Of a DNA stretch of 10,899 nucleotides, positions 1-6,073 are shown one piece after another. The number at the start of each line of letters is the position of its first letter. Position 1 is the stretch's first letter. Both the position numbers and the translations under genes were made by a program. The notes under the pieces were generated by a model. That model was given only the letters and a program-made list of their open reading frames with translations, was not told the origin of the DNA and made no database searches. The DNA is from Methanobacteriota archaeon. GTDB lineage: Archaea; Halobacteriota; Methanomicrobia; Methanomicrobiales; Methanoculleaceae. The stretch covers positions 1-10,899 of the forward strand of contig JAEWMO010000085.1 in NCBI GenBank assembly GCA_023457135.1, written 5' to 3'.

Positions 1-786
1 GGGCTGTGGATGAACGCGCTCAACACCAACCGACCCACCGGGGGCGTGACGCTCAGCACCCTCTTTGACCTCGGGACAGGAGGGAGTTACACACAGGGAG
101 GCGGTGTTCTCTTCCCGGTGCTGGCCCCTATCCCATCGGCCGGGAAGGTCTCGGTGAACGAGCATCAGGATACCCTCACGATTACCAGGAGTGGGAGCAA
201 CGTAATCCCACCATACATTATGGGGGAGGTCGCTTACGAATCCTCGAACAACTACTGGATACGGCAGCGCTACGTCTACCAGATGGGCGGCCTCTTCCTC
301 GAACAGGACTCGGGAACAGCCGCCCGGCTCTCTCCCCTGGTATCAGTATATAAAGCCAACGCCGGCACCGAAGCAAGCCCGGAGTATCGGTTACGAGTGA
401 AGATCGTTGCCATTCAGATCTTCGGCAACCAGGAGACCGGGGGCCAGGGGATTGCCCGGGTGGACACCCGGCTCCGGGAGGGAGTGACAAAGGCCCCCCC
501 TGTCACTGCCGGGGCCGGAGAAGACATCACGGTAACGGTGAATGCGCACGACGAGGCGACCGCGGCAGCGTGGCGCCAGGCCTTCATCGACGCCGTGGAA
601 CGCGAGGGCGTGGTATGGGGAGCCGGGAATGGCGCACGTCCGGTCCGGATCGCCCGGGCGGGGAATCAGGTGAGCATGACCTGCCGCCCGCAGACCGGGA
701 CGGAACCTGCCCGGATTCAGTATATCGACCTGGAAGTCACCCGCGTCGGGCTCAGCGTTGGGCTCCAGCAGTCGATCATGGCTTAG
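1..786 (+). CDS. Pilin-like surface protein, DUF7289-like (5' end outside window)
   Basis: The reading frame is open from the first base to a TAG at 784-786, so the gene very likely starts upstream. The first in-window ATG (position 10) has no Shine-Dalgarno sequence in the few bases before it. The visible 261 codons contain no membrane anchor. They encode a beta-rich extracellular-type sequence with a YESSNNYWIRQRYVYQMGGL stretch followed by an acidic, small-residue region. This pattern resembles the C-terminal part of archaeal DUF7289 proteins, which normally have an N-terminal pilin-like transmembrane helix; that helix would lie outside the window. The next gene begins 13 bases after the stop and is also pilin-like, so the three genes probably form one operon. 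The family call comes from pattern memory and is moderate; that it is coding is much surer. It could instead be another secreted archaeal protein. Confidence 0.6.
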   Translation, partial: GLWMNALNTNRPTGGVTLSTLFDLGTGGSYTQGGGVLFPVLAPIPSAGKVSVNEHQDTLTITRSGSNVIPPYIMGEVAYESSNNYWIRQRYVYQMGGLFLEQDSGTAARLSPLVSVYKANAGTEASPEYRLRVKIVAIQIFGNQETGGQGIARVDTRLREGVTKAPPVTAGAGEDITVTVNAHDEATAAAWRQAFIDAVEREGVVWGAGNGARPVRIARAGNQVSMTCRPQTGTEPARIQYIDLEVTRVGLSVGLQQSIMA

Positions 787-798
787 GAGAGGAGAAGG

Positions 799-1890
799 AT
801 GAAGGGAACAGGAGAGTCGAGAGGGAACAGCAGGGCAGGGCAGAAAGGATGCGACATCCCGCATAAGGATCATGCGGTCTCCGAGGTCGTCAGCATCATT
901 CTCCTCCTCGCGGTCGTCGTGGTGGGCGTCGGAATCGTTGCCGTCACGATCTACTCCCAGCCGGCGCCGGAGGGGACGCCGCAGGTAGACATCCTCGTAT
1001 CGGAGACGGATACCGCCCTCCGCCTGACCCACAACGGCGGAGACTCCCTTGCGGAAGGCTCGTTCTACGTCCTGGCCGACGGGGTACGCCTGGACGGCCC
1101 CCCCACCCTCTCCGGCGGCGACTGGCCCTGGTCGATCGGCGAGGTGCTGCAATACGGCGTAGCCTCCGCTCCCGGACGGGTGCAGGTCGTCTACAACGGC
1201 GGGGGAGGAGCGACCCTGCTGAAGTCCGCGGCCTTCTCCGGGGCTGCCGGGACGGCCGGGCCGGATGTGCCGGCGACTGGAGGAGGAGGCGGGGGGCTGC
1301 ACTATGTATTCAACAACTCAACGGAGCGAGACGCCTGGGTGATCGACCGCTTTGTCGAGATGCTGGAGGGCAATTCGATTTATCTCAGCCAGGAAACATG
1401 GAGCAGTGGCAGTAACGACTGGACATGCAGCGGTTCCTTCGAATTCACCCTCAACGACAACAGGACGTTCCTCAAACTCGACACGGGTAATGTTACCTTT
1501 GCTAGAAACGATAAACTGAGGATCCAGCTTGGCGACAAATCTACAATGCGGTTCTTTGCCATCGGGCATGGCGGATGGCACATCTCCGCGACCAGCGTGG
1601 CGATCTACAAGAACGGTGGGCTGCAGGGCAGTGGTGACATAAGCGGAGGGAGGATCTATGAGTACAGCAACCTCGACTCCTCAGTCGTCATCAAGACCTC
1701 CAAGGTCAACAAAGGCGTCCCGACAGAGCTCTACGTGAACAACACACCAATCATAAACGAGCAATGGGAGGAAACAATCACCATCACCAACATCAGACCA
1801 GCGGACCCAACCCTGATGATCCTCGATATCTCAAAAAACGATCCCCAATACTTTGTCGGGACAGCAAAGAGCATAACGTGGCACACCTGA
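799..1890 (+). CDS. Type IV pilin-like surface protein, variable C-terminal domain
   Basis: The protein has 363 residues. A charged N-terminus of about 25 residues precedes HAVSEVVSIILLL and a hydrophobic helix (residues 28-50). This is the layout of euryarchaeal type IV pilins (Pilin_N type), whose prepilin leader is cut just before the hydrophobic segment. The start is supported by GGAGAGGAG about 3-11 bases upstream. Residues 60-145 form a beta-rich module with HNGGD (78-82), W-x-IGEVLQY (111-119) and VVYNGGGG (130-137). A Gly-rich linker (148-166) leads to a C-terminal domain (170-363) that I do not recognise. That domain has several N-glycosylation sequons (Asn172, 173, 221, 231, 314), fitting a surface location. 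Base composition drops sharply in the C-terminal part (78% GC at 1081-1140, 43% at 1741-1800), suggesting a mosaic gene. It is probably membrane anchored and exposed, and could be a minor pilin or adhesin. Confidence 0.8.
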   Translation: MKGTGESRGNSRAGQKGCDIPHKDHAVSEVVSIILLLAVVVVGVGIVAVTIYSQPAPEGTPQVDILVSETDTALRLTHNGGDSLAEGSFYVLADGVRLDGPPTLSGGDWPWSIGEVLQYGVASAPGRVQVVYNGGGGATLLKSAAFSGAAGTAGPDVPATGGGGGGLHYVFNNSTERDAWVIDRFVEMLEGNSIYLSQETWSSGSNDWTCSGSFEFTLNDNRTFLKLDTGNVTFARNDKLRIQLGDKSTMRFFAIGHGGWHISATSVAIYKNGGLQGSGDISGGRIYEYSNLDSSVVIKTSKVNKGVPTELYVNNTPIINEQWEETITITNIRPADPTLMILDISKNDPQYFVGTAKSITWHT

Positions 1891-1919
1891 GGAACAACCC
1901 AGAAGGGGATAGATTAGAG

Positions 1920-3239
1920 ATGACCCGACTATCAGGACCACAACCAGCTGAGAACGACCAGGGGATCGCCGAGTCTCTCGGGTCCATCCTCCTCATATCC
2001 GTCATCGCGCTCGGCATCGCCGTCTTCGCGGCCGCCTTCTTCTCCCAGCAGGCGGCCCCGGTCCTCCCGTCGGTCACCTTCAATGTCGCCTGCGGCGATG
2101 ACGGGAGCGTCGCCATCCGCCACCTGGGCGGGGACACGATACCGCGGGACCGGCTCCGGGTCAGCATCGACGACGGGACCGTGGTGCACGGCAACGCGGA
2201 TCTTTACAAAGGTGATGACGGCACGGGCTGGACCGCCTGGGGCATCGGGGACATCCTCGTCTACGAGCCCCCAGCGCCCCTCTCCGGACCACCTGAGGTT
2301 ATGATGGTCTACGCCGATCCCGGCGGCGGGGAGTACCTCATGTATATCTCCAAGGGAAAGCCGAGTTCCTTCGTCAACTTCGTCATCGACCGGAACGTCT
2401 TCGTCTACGGCAACGCACTACAGTTCAACGGAGACAATATCTACGGTCCGGGAGCAACGATTGTCATTACAGGCATCGGTGGGATGAACGCGGCAGATAT
2501 CGGCAGTATGGGCGCCTCCATCGCCGTCTCGAATATCTACATCAACGGCGATGTTGTCCTCGGCGCAGGAAGTGTTAGCCTGGGGTCGCCAACTAACCCC
2601 GGCCACATATATGTCAATGGAGATCTGACGCTCAACACCGGCTCTAGAAACATCTATGGCGACGTATATGTTAACGGCAATTGTGACCTGGAGGGTGTCA
2701 CCATACACAACAATGTGTATGTTAACGGAGATCTTACGCTACGGAGGTCCGACACCGTTCTTGCGGACGATGCACGCATCTATTACACCGGCACGCTCAC
2801 CGCGCTCAACGACGTCAGCGAGAGCACACTCGCAAAATGCATCCAGCAGGCAACCGTTCCGGGATTCGCCATGCCGAACCAGGCGATACCCTCCACGAAA
2901 TCCGCCGACTGGTATGCGGCAAGAGGGTATGTCCCGGGCGGAGCCCTGACAGATGGCGTGAAGATATTTGCAGACAGTTATTCATATACACCGTCGGGAG
3001 ATCTCCGAGCAGATAATGTCGTAGTTATCGCAGAAAAGGGTGACATTCGCATAGAGAAATATGGGGGGAGTGTAACTGGCGTCTTCTTCGCTCCCAATGG
3101 AAAGGTAACTTTCACTGGTGACTCGCTCGAGGGAGTCGTCATCGCCCGCGATGGGCTTTTCATAAATAGTTGGGGAACAGACGTCACCTTCAAGAATCTC
3201 AACCAATACATCAGCAATCCCACGGACTATCCGTTCTGA
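1920..3239 (+). CDS. Pilin-like protein with beta-helix-type VNGD repeats
   Basis: The start at 1920 was chosen because it gives a normal pilin N-terminus, with an AAGGGGAT sequence about 10 bases upstream. The frame continues upstream only through the end of the previous gene. The 439 residues begin with NDQGIAESLGSILLIS and a hydrophobic helix (18-42). A module at 50-145 is clearly related to that of the preceding protein: HLGGD at 68-72, WGIGDILVY at 107-115 and VYADPGGG at 130-137. Four repeats of the form (I/V)Y(I/V)NG-x-x-x-L then start at residues 205, 229, 248 and 265, as in polymer-forming or right-handed beta-helix proteins. Residues 387-412 (GVFFAPNGKVTFTG and following) resemble the end of PilX/bactofilin-like surface domains. 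The gene lies 29 bases after its neighbour. Likely an anchored exposed adhesin or minor pilin; the exact family of the C-terminal domain is uncertain. Confidence 0.8.
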   Translation: MTRLSGPQPAENDQGIAESLGSILLISVIALGIAVFAAAFFSQQAAPVLPSVTFNVACGDDGSVAIRHLGGDTIPRDRLRVSIDDGTVVHGNADLYKGDDGTGWTAWGIGDILVYEPPAPLSGPPEVMMVYADPGGGEYLMYISKGKPSSFVNFVIDRNVFVYGNALQFNGDNIYGPGATIVITGIGGMNAADIGSMGASIAVSNIYINGDVVLGAGSVSLGSPTNPGHIYVNGDLTLNTGSRNIYGDVYVNGNCDLEGVTIHNNVYVNGDLTLRRSDTVLADDARIYYTGTLTALNDVSESTLAKCIQQATVPGFAMPNQAIPSTKSADWYAARGYVPGGALTDGVKIFADSYSYTPSGDLRADNVVVIAEKGDIRIEKYGGSVTGVFFAPNGKVTFTGDSLEGVVIARDGLFINSWGTDVTFKNLNQYISNPTDYPF

Positions 3240-3302
3240 AATACGACTATCGGAGTAACAGGACAACAGGGCTGAATACAGGCCCAATATCTCCGCACCG
3301 GT

Positions 3303-3325
3303 ATCTGCCCAAGATTATGGCAGAT
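3303..3325 (+). terminator. Hairpin downstream of the pilin-like operon
   Basis: ATCTGCC (3303-3309) and GGCAGAT (3319-3325) form a perfect 7-bp stem, extendable by two G-U pairs in RNA, around a 9-nt loop. It lies about 60 bases after the last pilin-like stop codon. No T-run follows, so it may be an mRNA-stabilising hairpin or weak terminator rather than a strong terminator. Confidence 0.3.
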
Positions 3326-3353
3326 GTATTCGGCGGCTAAGTCATGGCGAACG

Positions 3354-3374
3354 AAAACCGTATAAAACCGTATA
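3354..3374 (+). promoter_or_regulatory. TATA-box promoter inside a tandem 10-bp repeat, for the hicB-like gene
   Basis: AAAACCGTAT occurs twice in perfect tandem (3354-3363 and 3364-3373). TATAAAA at 3361-3367, preceded by the purine-rich GAAAACCG that resembles a BRE, makes a good archaeal box A. Transcription would start about 27 bases on, near 3391, only a few bases before the ATG at 3395, so the mRNA would be almost leaderless. That fits the lack of a Shine-Dalgarno sequence there. The repeat period equals about one helical turn and could be an operator. Confidence 0.5.
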
Positions 3375-3394
3375 GATAACAACCAGTGCTACAG

Positions 3395-3616
3395 ATGCAT
3401 AGAATGATCCTTGAGTACATCACCGCGGCACTCGAACACGCCCGCTACGAGGTTATCGAGGATGCCGAACCGTACTACGGGGAAGTCCCGGAGCTTCCCG
3501 GTGTCTTTGCAACCGGGAGGACACTCGAGGAGTGCAGGAGGAACCTTGCCGGCGTCATAGGCGAATGGTTGATCCTGCGGCTCCGGCGCGGCCTCCAGGT
3601 CCCTCCGGTAGCCTGA
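3395..3616 (+). CDS. HicB-family antitoxin-like protein (solitary)
   Basis: A 73-residue protein with the HicB-like pattern: LEYI..AL..ARYEVIED at the N-terminus, YYGEVPELPGVFATG (27-41), TLEECRRNL (43-51) and a final IGEWLILRLRRGLQVP. HicB antitoxins neutralise HicA mRNA-cleaving toxins through this partly degraded RNase-H-like fold. No HicA-like gene is found on either side, so this copy is solitary. It also lacks the C-terminal helix-turn-helix or ribbon-helix-helix DNA-binding domain of larger HicB proteins. I chose ATG 3395 because it fits the upstream TATA box; GTG 3386 and ATG 3404 are alternatives. The gene probably has its own promoter and ends in a hairpin. It could serve as an antitoxin in trans, or be a remnant of a former pair. 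Confidence 0.8.
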   Translation: MHRMILEYITAALEHARYEVIEDAEPYYGEVPELPGVFATGRTLEECRRNLAGVIGEWLILRLRRGLQVPPVA

Positions 3617-3628
3617 GCATAGGCTCAG
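3613..3628 (+). terminator. Hairpin terminator of the hicB-like gene
   Basis: CTGAGC (3613-3618) and GCTCAG (3623-3628) form a perfect 6-bp stem with loop ATAG, overlapping the TGA stop at 3614-3616. A pyrimidine-rich ACATCTTTTCAT follows. The placement suits termination, but the stem is short. Confidence 0.4.
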
Positions 3629-3661
3629 ACATCTTTTCATAAGCCGGCACGTCCGGTCAAC

Positions 3662-3673
3662 GTCTGCGCAGAC
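3662..3673. repeat. 12-bp palindrome in convergent intergenic region
   Basis: GTCTGCGCAGAC is a perfect 12-bp palindrome in the 238-bp gap between the convergent hicB-like and kamA-like genes. The gap holds no convincing gene. The stretch that follows (about 3674-3760) is rich in short GC-rich complementary pieces such as GCGCTCTTCGCGC. Its function is unknown. Confidence 0.35.
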
Positions 3674-3797
3674 ATCGCGCTCTTCGCGCCTCGCACCTAT
3701 GGTGGTGCTCCAACTCCGCTCCTCCAGAGCGTCGTTCTTCGCTTGAGATGATAATGGACTGTTCCGGAGGGCCGCCCTGCAAAATCCCCACAGAGCA

Positions 3798-3846
3798 CCC
3801 TGCCGGCAGGGGATAGGGGATATAGCCCCGGGGAGAGAAACCCCGG
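3798..3846 (-). terminator. Hairpin cluster after the kamA-like gene
   Basis: Reading the minus strand from the kamA-like stop (3855-3857), the first structure is CCGGGG (3828-3833) pairing with CCCCGG (3841-3846) around a 7-nt loop. Next comes the perfect palindrome CCCTGCCGGCAGGG (3798-3811). ATCCCC (3784-3789) can also pair with GGGGAT (3809-3814). No T-run follows. These are plausible 3'-end structures of the minus-strand transcript; true termination activity is inferred. Confidence 0.35.
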
Positions 3847-3854
3847 AGCCCCCC

Positions 3855-5024
3855 TCACCCCAGCGTGCACCCCGTATCCGGCGGCGCCGAGATATCCGGG
3901 GTTTCCGCACCCGACTCCTCCGGGCCCCAGACCCTTCCTTCGTCCACCAGCTCCGTGTAGTCGTCGAACCAGAAGGCCTCCGGGTTGCTCCGGTAGACCA
4001 TGAACCGGCCGAGATCCTCCGGGTCTGCCGCCTGGTTGTACTTGAAGAACGTGAACTCGTCCGTCCGGCCCACGACCTCGATCTTCCCCGTCGCGTGGGA
4101 GATCACGAACCGGGCCCGCTTCGCAAGCCCCGAACATCTCGTCCGGGCCTGCTCGAAGATCCGGTAGGACTCCTCCACCGGCACTGCAAACGTCCGGTTG
4201 CCGGTCGTCGGGCGGCACTGGAAGACGTAGTAGGGGTTCGCCCCCATGAACGAGAGTTTGTCGAAGAGCGCCGCCAGCACCTCCGGGTCGTCGTTGATCC
4301 CCCGGATCAGGGGCGTCTGGTTCATCACGATCGCTCCCGCCTCCTGCAGGAGGGAGATTGCCCGGCACGCCACGTCGGTCAGCTCCCGCGGATGGTTGAA
4401 CTGCGCCATGATGTAGATCCGCTTTTCGTCCGTGCTGTACTCCCGGATCATCTCAAGCAGCGCCGGATCCTCAACGATCCGGTAGGGATCGTAGGCGGGC
4501 ATCTTCGTCCCGATCCGGATGATCCCGACATGATCGATCTCTCTGATCCGGCCGATGATCTCACGCAGCCGGTCGGTCCCGACCATCAGCGGATCTCCTC
4601 CCGTCAGGAGGACGTTCGTGATCTCCGGGTGGTCCTGGATATACAGAAGTCCCTCCGAGATATCCTTGTTCACCTCCCGCGCATCGTCGATGAAGAGGCG
4701 CTTGCGGAAACAGTAGCGGCAGAGGCCGCCGCAGATGTCGCTCACGAGCAACAGGGCCGTCTCACGGTATTTGTGCTGCAGTCCCGGCGCCCGGGTATAC
4801 CGGTGCTCCGACGACGGGTCGGTGTGCCCCCAGGGCTCCAGTTCATCGACGGAAGGAATGATCAGCCGGCGGATGGGATCCTTCGTGTCCTCCCAGTCGA
4901 TCAATGAGAGATAGTAGTCGTTTGCACGGAACGCAAAGAGGTCCGTTACCAGCTTCAGGTCAGCGCACTCCTCTGCGCTGATGCCGGGGACCTTATCGAG
5001 CGATGATAGATATGTTGTTCTCAT
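3855..5024 (-). CDS. KamA-family radical SAM/PLP aminomutase, substrate uncertain (not canonical lysine)
   Basis: The start at 5024 is set by a strong GGAGGT (5028-5033) three bases upstream; the frame stays open for 33 more codons, but these look like leader. The 389 residues carry the radical SAM cluster CGGLCRYC (Cys98, 102, 105), the SAM-binding TGGDPL (141-146), NQTPLIRGIND (235-245) and a PLP lysine candidate Lys314 in SHATGK. Known lysine 2,3-aminomutases move the alpha-amino group to the beta carbon using SAM, a [4Fe-4S] cluster and PLP. Arg107 matches the carboxylate-binding Arg134 of the Clostridium enzyme, but its lysine-binding Asp293 and Asp330 are replaced here by Arg271 and Ser309. 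A basic residue at the first position recalls glutamate 2,3-aminomutase. The C-terminal Cys-rich segment of the clostridial enzyme is absent, and no beta-lysine acetyltransferase gene (ablB) is adjacent. Cytoplasmic and oxygen sensitive by family. The family call is firm; the substrate is inference. Confidence 0.88.
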   Translation of the reverse strand: MRTTYLSSLDKVPGISAEECADLKLVTDLFAFRANDYYLSLIDWEDTKDPIRRLIIPSVDELEPWGHTDPSSEHRYTRAPGLQHKYRETALLLVSDICGGLCRYCFRKRLFIDDAREVNKDISEGLLYIQDHPEITNVLLTGGDPLMVGTDRLREIIGRIREIDHVGIIRIGTKMPAYDPYRIVEDPALLEMIREYSTDEKRIYIMAQFNHPRELTDVACRAISLLQEAGAIVMNQTPLIRGINDDPEVLAALFDKLSFMGANPYYVFQCRPTTGNRTFAVPVEESYRIFEQARTRCSGLAKRARFVISHATGKIEVVGRTDEFTFFKYNQAADPEDLGRFMVYRSNPEAFWFDDYTELVDEGRVWGPEESGAETPDISAPPDTGCTLG

Positions 5025-5027
5025 AGT

Positions 5028-5033
5028 ACCTCC
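5028..5033 (-). promoter_or_regulatory. Ribosome binding site deciding the kamA-like start
   Basis: On the minus strand, CTGGAGGTACT directly precedes the ATG at 5024. The GGAGGT core matches the archaeal 16S rRNA tail, and no comparable site precedes the upstream in-frame candidates at 5075 (ATG) or 5123 (TTG). Confidence 0.75.
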
Positions 5034-5039
5034 AGATCG

Positions 5040-5143
5040 ACACCCGTCGCTGCCGGGATACACGCAGACCTGCATTTCGGGGACCGGGTGTACGAGAGCG
5101 AGATCGAGAAACCCGATCCGCAAAGGCTCATGAAAGATTCATG
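5040..5143 (-). other. Structured 5' leader of the kamA-like mRNA (three predicted hairpins)
   Basis: Three inverted repeats lie between the putative promoter and the ribosome binding site. CATGAA/TTCATG (5129-5143) has a 3-nt loop. GATCGGG/CTCGATC (5102-5118) has a TTT loop and one G-U pair. A longer-range stem, ACACCCG (5040-5046) with CGGGTGT (5085-5091), encloses 38 nt and ends 6 bases from the Shine-Dalgarno core. This could be a cis-regulatory leader, but I recognise no known riboswitch class. Confidence 0.35.
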
Positions 5144-5224
5144 CTCTCATACAGGAAACCGTCGCCCCGGCATGCTTCATCGAGTGTCGGGTTACGTAGT
5201 GTACCTGAAAAAGGGGGCTGAGAA

Positions 5225-5236
5225 TATTTAAATTTT
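5225..5236 (-). promoter_or_regulatory. Putative TATA box for the kamA-like gene
   Basis: The minus strand reads CGAAAATTTAAATATTC here, the only AT-rich box in the 275-bp gap. Using the usual archaeal spacing, transcription would begin near 5200, leaving a leader of roughly 175 nt. Confidence 0.45.
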
Positions 5237-5263
5237 CGGTCGAGTGAAGAAGAATTGAGGAGA

Positions 5264-5285
5264 TCTCTGGGGATAACCGGAGAGA
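5264..5285 (-). terminator. Weak hairpin after the zinc-ribbon gene
   Basis: TCTCT (5264-5268) and AGAGA (5281-5285) can pair just beyond the zinc-ribbon stop on the minus strand. This is followed on that strand by a pyrimidine-rich ATTCTTCTTC. It is a possible end for the GTPase operon transcript; the stem is short, so support is weak. Confidence 0.25.
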
Positions 5286-5299
5286 CCCGCCGACGCGGA

Positions 5300-5674
5300 T
5301 CACTTCTTTTTCCGGGCCATGGAGAGGATATCCACCACATACCTCCCCTCTTTCTCCAGCCCGACGACGACCTCGTCCGATTGGGCCATCTTCTCGATAT
5401 TCAGCTCGTATGAACCCGGGCCGAGGATCCGGATACTCTCGATCCGTTCAAAGACCTCGATCTCGCTCCTCCGCCGCTCCTCACGGACCTCAAGGACGTC
5501 CTCGCCGGAATCCCGGGCGATATCCTCGATACTCTTCTCTTTTAGCACATCATCGTGCCGTTCGGCCTCACGGATGTAGAGGAACTTCTTCCCGCCGCAA
5601 CTCGGACACCCTTTCAGTATCTTCGTCGAGCCGTCCTCGAACTCCCTGCCGCATTGCGTACACTTGTGAGGCAT
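5300..5674 (-). CDS. Archaeal zinc-ribbon protein, third gene of the GTPase operon
   Basis: ATG 5674 was chosen over GTG 5683 because GGTGAT sits four bases upstream of it and the GTG overlaps that site. The 124-residue protein opens with a zinc ribbon: Cys5-x2-Cys8 and Cys23-x2-Cys26 (KCTQC then GCPSCGGKKFLYI). A charged, probably helical middle (35-75, rich in Glu, Arg and Asp) follows. A C-terminal segment has the pattern GSYELNIEKMAQSDEVVVGL and ends in RKKK. This matches a conserved archaeal family of Zn-ribbon proteins (COG3364-like) of unknown biochemical function. Its gene follows DUF2073 after a 25-base gap. The ribbon and basic tail suggest nucleic-acid or protein binding, possibly with the GTPase. 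Family confidence is good; function is unknown. Confidence 0.85.
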   Translation of the reverse strand: MPHKCTQCGREFEDGSTKILKGCPSCGGKKFLYIREAERHDDVLKEKSIEDIARDSGEDVLEVREERRRSEIEVFERIESIRILGPGSYELNIEKMAQSDEVVVGLEKEGRYVVDILSMARKKK

Positions 5675-5699
5675 CGCTATCACCCTGTATTGTCCGGTC

Positions 5700-6068
5700 T
5701 CACCGCGAGGACGAGACCCATGCGCTGATGAGATCCTTCTCCTTCTTGAGTGTCTTGAGCTGGTTTGCAGGCCCGATCACGGTCAGCCGGGTCTCGGAGC
5801 GCTTCCCGCCGAGAAGTTTCCCGAAGAACCCTGTCGGCGCGTCCTTCACCGGATAGGTCTCCATCTCGATCCCCGAAAACCCGTCCGGCGCGATCTCCCG
5901 CATCGTGATCTCGATGAGTTTGCTCTGTTCGTCCGGCGCAAGGCCCTTCTCCAGGACGACGATGTTTCCTTCCATGACATCGTCGAGGATCAGGCGGATC
6001 TTCTCCATTGCCGTGAGCCGGTCAAGGCGTTCCGCCGAAATCAGGTCAATTTGTACACCCTGTATCAT
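5700..6068 (-). CDS. DUF2073 protein, second gene of the GTPase operon
   Basis: The protein has 122 residues from ATG 6068. An ATG at 6074 overlaps the GTPase stop in a TGATG arrangement, but GGTGAT followed by four bases fits 6068 best, exactly the spacing seen for the next gene. The sequence has the DUF2073 pattern: GVQIDLISAERL at the start, EKIRLILDDVMEGNIVVLE (22-40), GLAPDEQSKLIE, FSGIEMETY (64-72), a basic GFFGKLLGGKRSETRLTVIG stretch (80-99) and a Lys-rich TLKKEKDLIS near the end. DUF2073 proteins are archaeal, soluble and uncharacterised, and are typically encoded between this GTPase and the zinc-ribbon gene. The overlap with the GTPase implies translational coupling and equal dosage. 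A regulator or partner of the GTPase is the simplest inference. Confidence 0.85.
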   Translation of the reverse strand: MIQGVQIDLISAERLDRLTAMEKIRLILDDVMEGNIVVLEKGLAPDEQSKLIEITMREIAPDGFSGIEMETYPVKDAPTGFFGKLLGGKRSETRLTVIGPANQLKTLKKEKDLISAWVSSSR

Positions 6069-6073
6069 CTCCA

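Noticed and set aside
391..1302. Long minus-strand open frame opposite the pilin-like genes
   Set aside because: It is low-complexity, Arg/Gly/Pro-rich, antisense to well-supported coding, and has no recognisable domain; typical of GC-rich shadow frames.
2532..2747. Repeated YVNGD-coding segments as a possible CRISPR or tandem DNA repeat
   Set aside because: The copies are irregularly spaced (17-24 codons), only partly identical and in frame within a long protein; they are protein-level repeats.
3344..3379. 11-codon mini-ORF (MANENRIKPYR) before the hicB-like gene
   Set aside because: It lies over the predicted promoter and would start upstream of the predicted transcription start; probably chance.
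3617..3854. Possible HicA toxin gene after the HicB-like gene
   Set aside because: No plus-strand frame here has the short basic HicA pattern or a suitable start; only inverted repeats are seen.
3697..4368. Minus-strand open frame of 223 codons overlapping the kamA-like gene
   Set aside because: It shares the strand with the kamA-like gene in another frame, is Gly/Pro/Arg-rich, and the kamA-like frame carries clear catalytic motifs.
4095..4907. Plus-strand open frame of 270 codons opposite the kamA-like gene
   Set aside because: Antisense, rich in Arg, Asp, Val and Pro with no family pattern; a reverse-complement shadow.
3855..5024. Assignment of the KamA protein as AblA (beta-lysine osmolyte synthesis)
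   Set aside because: Both lysine-binding aspartates are missing and no ablB acetyltransferase gene is adjacent.
5128..5340. 70-codon minus-strand frame overlapping the end of the zinc-ribbon gene
   Set aside because: No ribosome binding site or domain; it crosses the promoter and leader of the kamA-like gene.
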